Below are positions 34,427 through 42,020 of a stretch of DNA of 64,000 nt, in pieces. Positions within the stretch are counted from its first letter, which is position 1. Each line of letters begins with the position of its first letter. The DNA is from Pseudoruminococcus massiliensis (GTDB lineage: Bacteria > Bacillota > Clostridia > Oscillospirales > Acutalibacteraceae): the NCBI RefSeq assembly GCF_900291955.1, contig NZ_OLMR01000003.1, positions 1-64,000 of the forward strand. The letters run 5' to 3'. The position numbers and the translations under genes were made by a program. The notes beneath the pieces were generated by a model that ran no database searches, had not been told where the DNA came from, and saw only the letters and a program-made list of their open reading frames with translations.

Positions 34427-34539
34427 AAAACCGAAATTTCAAAGCAACGGCTCCGAAAGGGGCTGCTGCTCGTTGTACGGAAGGTCGCACCGATTTCGGT
34501 GGCGGCTATTTTTATTGCTCTGCCGGAGGGGGTGAGAAA
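34427..34539 (+). other. Structured spacer upstream of the large terminase gene
   Basis: The 113-bp gap holds an ACCGAAAT/ATTTCGGT pair (34429-34436 and 34492-34499) enclosing GCTCC-GAAA-GGGGC. No gene is evident. It could be an RNA leader or an old gene remnant. Confidence 0.4.
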
Positions 34540-36114
34540 TTGCGAAAGCTGAAAAACTACAAGCCGACAAGGTTCATGGAGAAAACCTCCCGCTACGATG
34601 TGGACGCAGCGGATTATGCCGTGATGTTCATCGAGAGCCTCTGCCATACCAAGGGCACCTGGGCGAGAAAGCCCTTTGAGCTGATTGACTGGCAGGAGCA
34701 GATTATCCGGGACATTTTCGGTGTCCTCAAGCCCAACGGCTATCGGCAGTTCAACACCGCCTACATCGAGATCCCCAAGAAGCAAGGCAAATCGGAACTT
34801 GCCGCTGCCGTGGCGCTTCTGCTCACCTGCGGTGACGGAGAGGAACGCGCCGAGGTCTACGGCTGTGCCGCCGACCGTCAGCAAGCATCCATCGTTTTCA
34901 ATGTGGCGGCTGACATGGTGCGGATGTGTCCTGCGCTCTCCAAGCGGGTCAAGATACTGGATTCCCAGAAGCGGCTCATTTATCAGCCAACGGGTAGTAT
35001 CTACCAGGTGCTCTCCGCCGATGTCGGCAACAAACACGGCTTCAATACACACGGTGTGGTATTCGACGAGCTGCACACCCAGCCCAACCGCAAACTCTTT
35101 GATGTCATGACCAAAGGCTCCGGCGATGCCCGAATGCAGCCGCTATATTTCCTCATTACCACGGCCGGCAATGATACGAAGTCCATCTGCTATGAGATTC
35201 ACCAGAAAGCAAAGGACATCATCGAGGGTCGAAAGATCGACCACACCTTCTATCCCGTTATCTACGGTGCGGAGGAATCGGATGATTGGACGGACCCGAT
35301 GGTTTGGAAGAAAGCCAATCCGTCCCTCGGCATCACGGTGGGCATCGACAAGGTAAAGGATGCCTGCGAATCTGCCAAGCAGAACCCCGGCGAGGAGAAC
35401 TCCTTCCGACAGCTGAGACTCAACCAATGGGTCAAACAGGCGGTACGCTGGATGCCGATGGACAAGTGGGACAAATGCGAGTTCGCTGTCTGCGAGGATG
35501 ATCTGGAAGGTCGCGTCTGCTACGGCGGTCTGGACTTGTCCTCCACAACGGATATTACAGCATTCGTTCTGGTGTTCCCGCCGGAAGATGAGAACGACAA
35601 ATACATCATCCTTCCGTACTTCTGGATACCGGAGGACAACCTCGACCTCCGAGTCCGGCGTGACCATGTGCCATACGATGTGTGGGAGCGGCAGGGCTTT
35701 TTACAGACCACGGAAGGCAATGTCGTTCACTATGGCTACATCGAGAAATTCATCGAAAGCCTGGGTGAGCGTTTTAATATTCGAGAAATTGCCTTCGACC
35801 GTTGGGGCGCTGTGCAGATGGTGCAGAATCTTGAGGGCATGGGCTTCACGGTCGTTCCTTTCGGACAGGGCTTCAAGGATATGTCCCCGCCCACTAAGGA
35901 ACTGATGAAACTGGTGCTGGAACAGCGCATTGCCCACGGCGGGCATCCGGTTCTCCGCTGGATGATGGACAACATCTTCATCCGCACCGACCCGGCAGGC
36001 AACATCAAGCCGGACAAGGAAAAATCCACAGAGAAAATCGATGGTGCTGTGGCAACGATTATGGCACTTGACCGCGCTATCCGCTGCGGCTGTGGCAACG
36101 ATTATGGCACTTGA
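34540..36114 (+). CDS. terL: Large terminase subunit, C-terminus altered by a tandem duplication
   Basis: 524 residues from a TTG start. The ATPase region has TAYIEIPKKQGKSELAAAVA (Walker A variant), VYGCAADRQQASIVFNVAAD and GVVFDELHTQPNRKLFDVMT (Walker B). The nuclease half has YGGLDLSSTTDITAFVLVFP with the metal-binding Asp, and EIAFDRWGAVQM. The frame ends RAIRCGCGNDYGT-stop inside a perfect 43-bp tandem duplication (36046-36131). Without the duplication the frame would continue RCGNDNGASVYDNRGILFI to a stop near 36183. Only the last ~18 residues change, so some activity may remain. It packages DNA into the procapsid with the small terminase, which is itself broken here. Confidence 0.92.
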   Translation: MRKLKNYKPTRFMEKTSRYDVDAADYAVMFIESLCHTKGTWARKPFELIDWQEQIIRDIFGVLKPNGYRQFNTAYIEIPKKQGKSELAAAVALLLTCGDGEERAEVYGCAADRQQASIVFNVAADMVRMCPALSKRVKILDSQKRLIYQPTGSIYQVLSADVGNKHGFNTHGVVFDELHTQPNRKLFDVMTKGSGDARMQPLYFLITTAGNDTKSICYEIHQKAKDIIEGRKIDHTFYPVIYGAEESDDWTDPMVWKKANPSLGITVGIDKVKDACESAKQNPGEENSFRQLRLNQWVKQAVRWMPMDKWDKCEFAVCEDDLEGRVCYGGLDLSSTTDITAFVLVFPPEDENDKYIILPYFWIPEDNLDLRVRRDHVPYDVWERQGFLQTTEGNVVHYGYIEKFIESLGERFNIREIAFDRWGAVQMVQNLEGMGFTVVPFGQGFKDMSPPTKELMKLVLEQRIAHGGHPVLRWMMDNIFIRTDPAGNIKPDKEKSTEKIDGAVATIMALDRAIRCGCGNDYGT

Positions 36115-36131
36115 CCGCGCTATCCGCTGCG
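36046..36131. repeat. 43-bp perfect tandem duplication in the terL 3' end
   Basis: The unit beginning GCTGTGGCAACGATTATGG at 36046 is repeated exactly at 36089. Because 43 is not a multiple of three, it shifts the frame and truncates terL. Confidence 0.95.
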
Positions 36132-36197
36132 GCAACGATAATGGTGCTTCGGTTTATGATAACCGAGGCATTTTGTTTATATGAAGGGAGTTTTACT

Positions 36198-37574
36198 ATG
36201 GGTATCTTTTCAGGGCTGTTCAAATCCAGGGACAAGCCTCAAAACCGCACGACGGGCAGCAACTACGCCTTTTTCTTCGGCGGTACTACTTCCGGTAAAG
36301 CGGTGACGGAACGCTCCGCCATGCAGATGACCGCCGTGTATTCCTGCGTTCGAATTCTATCGGAGGCTGTCGCGGGGCTGCCGCTGCACCTATACAAATA
36401 CACGGACAGCGGCGGCAAGGCAATGGCGCTCGACCATCCGCTCTACCGCTTGCTCCACGATGAGCCGAACCCGGAGATGAGTTCTTTCGTGTTCCGGGAA
36501 ACACTCATGACACATCTGCTCCTCTGGGGTAATGCCTATGCGCAGATCATCCGAAACGGAAAGAACGAGATCGTTGCCCTGTACCCTTTGATGCCGAACA
36601 AGATGTCGGTGGACAGAGACGAAAACGGTCGGCTGTACTACACCTATTACCGTGGCACAGACGAGGCTATCAAGAACAAGGAGTTCGCCGTAACGCTTCA
36701 GCCCTCGGATGTGCTGCATATCCCCGGCTTGGGTTTTGACGGTCTGGTGGGCTATAGTCCCATTGCAATGGCGAAGAATGCCATTGGCATGGCGATTGCC
36801 TGTGAGGAGTATGGCGCGAAATTCTTCGCCAACGGTGCCGCACCGGGTGGCGTGCTGGAACACCCCGGCACCATCAAAGACCCGCAGCGTGTGCGGGAGA
36901 GCTGGCAGTCTACCTTCGGCGGCAGCGGCAATGCGAACAAAATCGCTGTGCTGGAGGAAGGCATGAAATACACGCCCATCGGTATCTCGCCGGAGCAGGC
37001 GCAGTTCCTCGAAACACGAAAATTTCAAATCAATGAGATCGCTCGAATTTTCCGAGTCCCGCCCCACATGGTGGGCGACCTGGAAAAGTCGAGCTTTTCT
37101 AATATTGAGCAGCAGTCCCTGGAGTTCGTGAAATACACCCTTGACCCCTGGGTCATCCGCTGGGAGCAGTCCATTCAGCGATCACTCCTTTCGCGGGACG
37201 AAAAAGCCGTGTATTTCGTGAAGTTCAATCTGGAAGGCTTGCTTCGCGGCGATTACCAAAGCCGCATGAACGGGTACGCCATCGGGCGGCAGAACGGCTG
37301 GATGTCCGCCAACGACATCCGAGAGTTGGAAAACCTCGACCGTATCCCGGCAGAGGATGGCGGCGATTTGTACCTCATTAACGGCAATATGCTCCCGCTG
37401 AAAAATGCCGGGGCTTTTGCAAATACACCTACCGATGACGGAAAGGAGGAAAAATCCGATGAAGAAATTCTGGAATTGGAAGACCCGAACGGTGACCAAT
37501 CAGGAGACGCAGGAACAGATACAGGAAAGAACCCTGTTCCTGAACGGGACCATCGCCGAGGAAAGCTGGTTTGA
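36198..37574 (+). CDS. Phage portal protein
   Basis: 458 residues from ATG 36198. AMQMTAVYSCVRILSEAVAG, YRLLHDEPNPEMSSFVFRET, LLLWGNAYAQIIRNG, then NEIARIFRVPPHMVGDLEKS are hallmarks of the HK97-type portal. The C-terminal tail is acidic (EEKSDEEILELED). It forms the twelvefold DNA-entry channel. The following protease overlaps its end by over 100 bp in another frame, the standard phage layout. Longer in-frame starts upstream lie in the duplicated terminase tail and are not used. Confidence 0.95.
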   Translation: MGIFSGLFKSRDKPQNRTTGSNYAFFFGGTTSGKAVTERSAMQMTAVYSCVRILSEAVAGLPLHLYKYTDSGGKAMALDHPLYRLLHDEPNPEMSSFVFRETLMTHLLLWGNAYAQIIRNGKNEIVALYPLMPNKMSVDRDENGRLYYTYYRGTDEAIKNKEFAVTLQPSDVLHIPGLGFDGLVGYSPIAMAKNAIGMAIACEEYGAKFFANGAAPGGVLEHPGTIKDPQRVRESWQSTFGGSGNANKIAVLEEGMKYTPIGISPEQAQFLETRKFQINEIARIFRVPPHMVGDLEKSSFSNIEQQSLEFVKYTLDPWVIRWEQSIQRSLLSRDEKAVYFVKFNLEGLLRGDYQSRMNGYAIGRQNGWMSANDIRELENLDRIPAEDGGDLYLINGNMLPLKNAGAFANTPTDDGKEEKSDEEILELEDPNGDQSGDAGTDTGKNPVPERDHRRGKLV

Positions 37575-38202
37575 CGATGATGTCACCCCGCAGCTTTTCA
37601 AGGACGAGCTCATGTCCGGCAGCGGAAATATTACCGTGTGGATCAACTCTCCCGGCGGCGACTGCGTGGCTGCAGCGCAAATCTACAATATGCTCATGGA
37701 CTACAAGGGTGATGTGACCGTGAAAATCGATGGCATTGCGGCATCCGCAGCATCCGTCATCGCTATGGCAGGCACGAAGGTGCTGGTGTCCCCGGTGTCC
37801 ATGCTTATGATCCACAACCCCATGACAGCGGCATTCGGCAATTCGGACGAGATGCAGAAAGCTATCGAGATGCTCTCAAGCGTTAAGGATTCCATCATCA
37901 ATGCCTATGAGATCAAGACGGGGCTGTCCCGTGTCAAGCTCTCGCACCTCATGGATGCCGAAACTTGGATGGACGCAAACAAGGCTGTGGAACTCGGCTT
38001 TGCGGACGAAATCATGCAGAGAAACTCGGAATCCGAAGAGGTACCCACGCCTGCCGTTTCCATGCTGTATTCCAAGGCGAATGTGGTGAACTCTCTCATG
38101 GAGAAGATCGCCGCAAAATGCGCCATCACCCCGAAATCCAACCGTACACAAAAAGCCGATGACCTTATGGAGCGGCTCAATCTCATTAAAAACTGGAGGT
38201 AA
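37459..38202 (+). CDS. ClpP-type capsid maturation protease
   Basis: 247 residues from ATG 37459. NITVWINSPGGDCVAAAQIY, then DGIAASAASVIAMAGT with the nucleophile serine, and VSMLMIHNPMTAAFG with the catalytic histidine mark the head-maturation Clp protease (S14 type). An Asp completing the triad is probably in AETWMDANKAVELGFADEI. It removes scaffold segments from the capsid protein encoded next. The C-terminal ~40 residues may act as a scaffold region. Confidence 0.93.
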   Translation: MKKFWNWKTRTVTNQETQEQIQERTLFLNGTIAEESWFDDDVTPQLFKDELMSGSGNITVWINSPGGDCVAAAQIYNMLMDYKGDVTVKIDGIAASAASVIAMAGTKVLVSPVSMLMIHNPMTAAFGNSDEMQKAIEMLSSVKDSIINAYEIKTGLSRVKLSHLMDAETWMDANKAVELGFADEIMQRNSESEEVPTPAVSMLYSKANVVNSLMEKIAAKCAITPKSNRTQKADDLMERLNLIKNWR

Positions 38203-38208
38203 TTCAAT

Positions 38209-39390
38209 ATGACTATCAACGAACTGCGTGAAAAGCGCAACAAGGCTTGGAACGCTGCAAAGGCATTTGTGGAAACCAAGCGCGACAAGGACGGCCTTCT
38301 TTCCGAAGAGGATGCCAAGACCTATGCTCAGATGGAAGAGAAGGTGCAGGACTACGGTGCCGAAATTGAGCGCATGGAAGCCATGTCCGCAATGGAAGCA
38401 CAGCTGAATAAGCCCACTTCTTCTCCCATTACTGAGAAGCCCATGAACGGCAAGTCCACCGCTGACGAGAAGCCCAAGACCGGCCGTGCTTCCGATGCCT
38501 ACCGCACCGGAATGCTTACCGCCCTTCGCAGCAACTTCCACCAGGTGAGCGATGTCCTTCGCGAGGGTGTTGACGCTGACGGCGGCTACCTCGTACCCGA
38601 GGAGTATGATTCCCGCCTCATTCAGACGCTTTCCGAGGAAAACATCATGCGAAAGCTCGGTCACACCATCACCACATCCGGTGAGCATAAAATCAACATT
38701 GCAGCGACTGCGCCTGCCGCTGCGTGGATTGAGGAAGGCGGTGCACTCTCTTTCGGTGACGCAACCTTTGCACAGATCCTTCTGGACGCGCACAAGCTCC
38801 ATGTTGCCATCAAGGTGACCGAGGAACTGCTCTACGACAATGCGTTCAAGCTGGAGGATTACATTCTCACCGAGTTCGGCAAGGCACTTGCCAATGCCGA
38901 GGAGGACGCATTCCTCAACGGTACCGGTGTCGGTCAGCCCCTCGGTCTGTTTGCGGAGACCGGCGGCGGTCATGTGGCAGAAACGCTTACTGCGGCACTC
39001 AAGAGCGATGACCTCATCACCCTCATCCATGCGCTGAAGCGTCCCTACCGCAAGTCTGCCTCTTTCATCATGAACGACAAGACTATCGCGCAGATCCGCA
39101 AGCTGAAGGACAACAACGGTGCGTATATCTGGCAGCCTTCCTATCAGGCAGGCGAACCGGACCGCATTCTCGGCTACACGGTTCACACCTCTGCGTATGC
39201 TCCGGAGAATGCTATCGCTTTCGGCGATTACAGCTACTACAACATCGGCGACCGCGGCACCCGTTCCTTCAAGCAGCTCAACGAGCTGTTCGCGGGCAAC
39301 GGTATGATCGGTTTCGTGGCTAAAGAGCGTGTGGACGGCAAACTTATTCTCCCCGAAGCCGTTCAGATCCTCAAGTTGAAAACCGAATAA
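38209..39390 (+). CDS. HK97-fold major capsid protein
   Basis: 393 residues. The N-terminal ~105 residues are a helical delta/scaffold domain (TINELREKRNKAWNAAKAFV). The shell part runs from about residue 110: ADGGYLVPEEYDSRLIQTLS, EENIMRKLGHTITTSGEHKI, HKLHVAIKVTEELLYDNAFK, FLNGTGVGQPLGLFAETGGG, RTRSFKQLNELFAGNGMIGF-like end. The layout is standard and no break is seen. It follows the protease by 6 bp. Confidence 0.95.
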   Translation: MTINELREKRNKAWNAAKAFVETKRDKDGLLSEEDAKTYAQMEEKVQDYGAEIERMEAMSAMEAQLNKPTSSPITEKPMNGKSTADEKPKTGRASDAYRTGMLTALRSNFHQVSDVLREGVDADGGYLVPEEYDSRLIQTLSEENIMRKLGHTITTSGEHKINIAATAPAAAWIEEGGALSFGDATFAQILLDAHKLHVAIKVTEELLYDNAFKLEDYILTEFGKALANAEEDAFLNGTGVGQPLGLFAETGGGHVAETLTAALKSDDLITLIHALKRPYRKSASFIMNDKTIAQIRKLKDNNGAYIWQPSYQAGEPDRILGYTVHTSAYAPENAIAFGDYSYYNIGDRGTRSFKQLNELFAGNGMIGFVAKERVDGKLILPEAVQILKLKTE

Positions 39391-39407
39391 GGAAGGAGGC
39401 GGCGGTG

Positions 39408-39719
39408 ATGGACGAGCTTCTTTCCAAAGTGAAAGCCAACCTCATACTGGAACACACGGCGGATGATGCCTTGCTGAAAAGCTACATCACCGCCGCTGTT
39501 TCTTACGCCGAAAGCTACCAGCACATCCCGGAGGGCTATTACACGGAGAACCCCATGCCTCCCACCACAGAGCAAGCCGTCATCATGCTGTCGTCCCACT
39601 TCTACGAAAGCCGGGACGGCAGCACGGGCGGCTTCTTTGCGGATAACACCGGCGCGGCACAGCAGGTGTGGAACACGGTCAATCTGCTGCTACGCTTGGA
39701 TAGGCGGTGGCAGGTATGA
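39408..39719 (+). CDS. Head-tail connector (gp6-like)
   Basis: 103 residues from ATG 39408: DELLSKVKANLILEHTADDA, LLKSYITAAVSYAESYQHIP, TTEQAVIMLSSHFYESRDGS. An all-helical connector of the HK97 gp6 type that joins portal and tail. Overlaps the next gene in an ATGA arrangement. Confidence 0.9.
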   Translation: MDELLSKVKANLILEHTADDALLKSYITAAVSYAESYQHIPEGYYTENPMPPTTEQAVIMLSSHFYESRDGSTGGFFADNTGAAQQVWNTVNLLLRLDRRWQV

Positions 39720-40057
39720 GTTTCGGAAAGATGAACGGCTTTGCCGACATCGTGGAAACCCGCCAAGTCAAGGACAGCGAGGGCTTCACCCATTCCGAGG
39801 ATGAAGTCCTCGCTTCCGTCCGTGTGTACCGGGAAGGTCGGCACGGCTCTCAGCGTTGGGCAAACCTCGCTTCGTTCAGTGAAGCGACCGACCTGTTCCG
39901 CTTTCGGTGTATTCCTGGGCTGACGGTCACTACCGATCATTTTCTCATTTGTGACGGAGAGCGATTTAATATCATCTCTGTTGAAAATGTAAAGGGTCGT
40001 GGGATGTACATCGAGGTTTTAACGAAAAGGAGTGAACCCACCATTGGCAAAAGCTGA
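39716..40057 (+). CDS. Head-tail adaptor / stopper protein
   Basis: 113 residues from ATG 39716: SFGKMNGFADIVETRQVKDS, VRVYREGRHGSQRWANLASF, CDGERFNIISVENVKGRGMY. The SPP1 gp16-type head closure fold. It lies in the canonical position after the connector and overlaps the following gene. Confidence 0.88.
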   Translation: MSFGKMNGFADIVETRQVKDSEGFTHSEDEVLASVRVYREGRHGSQRWANLASFSEATDLFRFRCIPGLTVTTDHFLICDGERFNIISVENVKGRGMYIEVLTKRSEPTIGKS

Positions 40058-40475
40058 AATGAAAATGCCAGAGGATTTCCTGCTGAAGATCTCCAAGCTC
40101 GGCAGCAACTTTGACGGTGTGGCAGATACCGTCCTGCAGGCAGGCGGCGAGGTCGTGCTAAAGAGAGTCAAGAGCAATCTTTCCTCCGTTATCGGCAGAG
40201 GGACAAAGTTCAAATCCCGCGCCACGGGCGAACTGGAAGGCTCACTCGGCCTTTCTCCCTCCAAGCTGAACCGGGACGGCAACCACGACATCAAGGTCGG
40301 TTTCGCAGAACCCCGCTCGGACGGCAGCAGCAATGCCAAGCTGGCCAACATCATCGAATACGGCAAGCACGGTCAGCCTGCAAAGCCGTTTCTGAAGCCT
40401 GCGAAAACGGCATCCCGGCAGGAATGCATCGATGCCATGACCAAGGCACTGGATGAGGAGGTGGAAAAGCTGTGA
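40044..40475 (+). CDS. HK97 gp10-type neck/tail completion protein
   Basis: 143 residues from a TTG at 40044 (AKAEMKMPEDFLLKISKLGS), chosen because AAAGGAG lies about 10 bases upstream, whereas the GTG at 40032 overlaps the ribosome site. GGEVVLKRVKSNLSSVIGRG and the ending EYGKHGQPAKPFLKPAKTAS are family marks (HK97_gp10). Overlaps the next gene by 4 bp. Confidence 0.88.
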   Translation: MAKAEMKMPEDFLLKISKLGSNFDGVADTVLQAGGEVVLKRVKSNLSSVIGRGTKFKSRATGELEGSLGLSPSKLNRDGNHDIKVGFAEPRSDGSSNAKLANIIEYGKHGQPAKPFLKPAKTASRQECIDAMTKALDEEVEKL

Positions 40476-40813
40476 GCCTGCTATCCGATTTGCAAACCAT
40501 CGCCGAGCATTGCGGTGTTCCAGTGGAAACGGGTGTGTTCTCCGGCAAAGCACCGGACACCTATCTGGTCATCACGCCGCTGTCGGACAACTTCGAGCTT
40601 CACGCCGACAACGCCCCAGGCTGCGAAACGCAGGAGGCACGGCTGTCCCTCTTCACAAAGGGCAGCTACACCAAACTGAAAAATGCACTCGTCCGTGCCT
40701 TGCTGGGTGCAGATTTTTATATTACCGACCGCCGGTACATCGGCTTTGAGACCGAGACCGGCTACCATCACTACGCCATTGACGTGGCGCAAATCTACGT
40801 TTTGGAGGAATAA
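40472..40813 (+). CDS. Tail terminator / minor tail protein
   Basis: 113 residues from GTG 40472: SLLSDLQTIAEHCGVPVETG, FSGKAPDTYLVITPLSDNFE, YHHYAIDVAQIYVLEE. The sequence and its place between gp10 and the major tail protein fit the tail terminator (DUF3168-like) position of HK97-type phages. Confidence 0.8.
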   Translation: MSLLSDLQTIAEHCGVPVETGVFSGKAPDTYLVITPLSDNFELHADNAPGCETQEARLSLFTKGSYTKLKNALVRALLGADFYITDRRYIGFETETGYHHYAIDVAQIYVLEE

Positions 40814-40816
40814 GTT

Positions 40817-41413
40817 ATGGCTACCATCGGTCTTGACAGACTGTATTACGCAAAAATCACCGAGAACGATGCCGGTGAGGAAACCTACGGTACGCCGTCC
40901 CAGCTTGCGAAAGCCATCTCCGCCGACCTTTCGGTGGAATTGGCTGAAGCTACGCTCTACGCCGACGACGGTGCTTCGGAGATTGTGAAGGAATTCAAGT
41001 CCGGCACACTCTCCCTCGGCATTGACGATATCGGCTCTACGGCGGCATCCGACCTCACGGGTGCAACCATCGACAAAAACAAGGTGCTGATTTCCGCATC
41101 TGAGGACGGCGGCGACCCTGTGGCGGTGGGCTTCCGCGCCAAGAAGTCCAACGGCAAGTACAAGTATTACTGGCTGTACCGAGTGAAATTCGGTATTCCG
41201 GCGACGAACCTTGCCACCAAGGGCGACAGCATTACTTTCTCTACGCCGACCATTGAAGGCACCATTCTGCGCCGCAACAAGGCAGACGCAGGCGGCAAGC
41301 ACCCGTGGAAAGCGGAGGCACTGGAGGGCGATGTGACCGCTGCGACTATCACGAACTGGTATAAGGAAGTCTATGAGCCGACCTATACCACGGCACCCGA
41401 AAAACAGGGTTAA
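40817..41413 (+). CDS. Major tail tube protein
   Basis: 198 residues: ATIGLDRLYYAKITENDAGE, SADLSVELAEATLYADDGAS, PVAVGFRAKKSNGKYKYYWL, YRVKFGIPATNLATKGDSIT. The phi13-type major tail protein. Stacked hexamers form the tail tube, which marks this as a siphovirus. The gene order is canonical. Confidence 0.92.
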   Translation: MATIGLDRLYYAKITENDAGEETYGTPSQLAKAISADLSVELAEATLYADDGASEIVKEFKSGTLSLGIDDIGSTAASDLTGATIDKNKVLISASEDGGDPVAVGFRAKKSNGKYKYYWLYRVKFGIPATNLATKGDSITFSTPTIEGTILRRNKADAGGKHPWKAEALEGDVTAATITNWYKEVYEPTYTTAPEKQG

Positions 41414-41428
41414 CGGAGGTAACGCACA

Positions 41429-41812
41429 ATGGATAACGAAAGAACCGCAGTCATCACCATCGGTGACGAGGAATACACACTCCTGCTTACCACCAAGGCT
41501 ACCAAGGTGATCGCCGGTCGCTACGGCGGACTGGAAAACCTCGGCGAGAAGCTGATGAAGTCCGAGAACTTTGAAATGGCCATCGGAGAGATTGTGTGGC
41601 TTATCACGCTTCTGGCGAATCAGAGTATTCTTGTCCACAACCTCAAGGATAAAGAGCATCCCAAGGAGCTGCTCACGGAGGATGTGGTGGAGCTTCTGAC
41701 CACGCCGCTCGATCTTGCCGGATACAAAACCGCCATTACGGAAGCTCTCTATAAGGGCACCAAGCGGAATGTGGAAAGCGAGAAAGACTCAAAAAACGCA
41801 CAAGTCGGGTAA
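41429..41812 (+). CDS. Tail assembly chaperone, short form (gpG-like)
   Basis: 127 residues: RTAVITIGDEEYTLLLTTKA, TKVIAGRYGGLENLGEKLMK, LITLLANQSILVHNLKDKEH. The short product of a tail chaperone gene of the lambda G type. Three codons before its end lies a slippery heptamer, so a fraction of ribosomes make the long form described separately. Confidence 0.9.
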   Translation: MDNERTAVITIGDEEYTLLLTTKATKVIAGRYGGLENLGEKLMKSENFEMAIGEIVWLITLLANQSILVHNLKDKEHPKELLTEDVVELLTTPLDLAGYKTAITEALYKGTKRNVESEKDSKNAQVG

Positions 41813-42006
41813 CGGTTTCCGATGCGGAACTGTTTACCCGGCTTCTTTATTACGGCCTTGCCCACCTTCATCTCAGCCAGGATGAGGTGTGGCTGATGCC
41901 GTTTGGATTGCTTTTGGACTTATGGGAGTGTCACAAGCAGTATAACGGACAGGCTGTTCCTGCTCACGAACACTACATTGACGATATTATCCCGGACGGC
42001 ATTTAA
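41429..42006 (+). CDS. Tail assembly chaperone, -1 frameshift product (gpGT-like)
   Basis: At 41791-41797 the sequence A-AAA-AAC lies in the correct phase for a -1 slip. Slipping there joins the short form to an open -1 frame reading RTSRVTVSDAELFTRLLYYG, then LAHLHLSQDEVWLMPFGLLL and ending EHYIDDIIPDGI at 42006. The joined product has about 192 residues. The extension has no start codon or ribosome site of its own. Lambda-like phages keep both forms at a fixed ratio to help the tape measure and tube assemble. Confidence 0.88.
41791..41797 (+). promoter_or_regulatory. Slippery heptamer for programmed -1 frameshifting
   Basis: A AAA AAC in the zero-frame phase (codons TCA AAA AAC), 15 bases before the zero-frame stop. 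This is one of the most efficient bacterial slip sites. Confidence 0.88.
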
Positions 42007-42020
42007 GGAGGTGACGGTAC

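Noticed and set aside
37876-39186. A 436-codon minus-strand open frame opposite the capsid gene
   Set aside because: GC-rich coding shadow of the capsid protein without a ribosome site.
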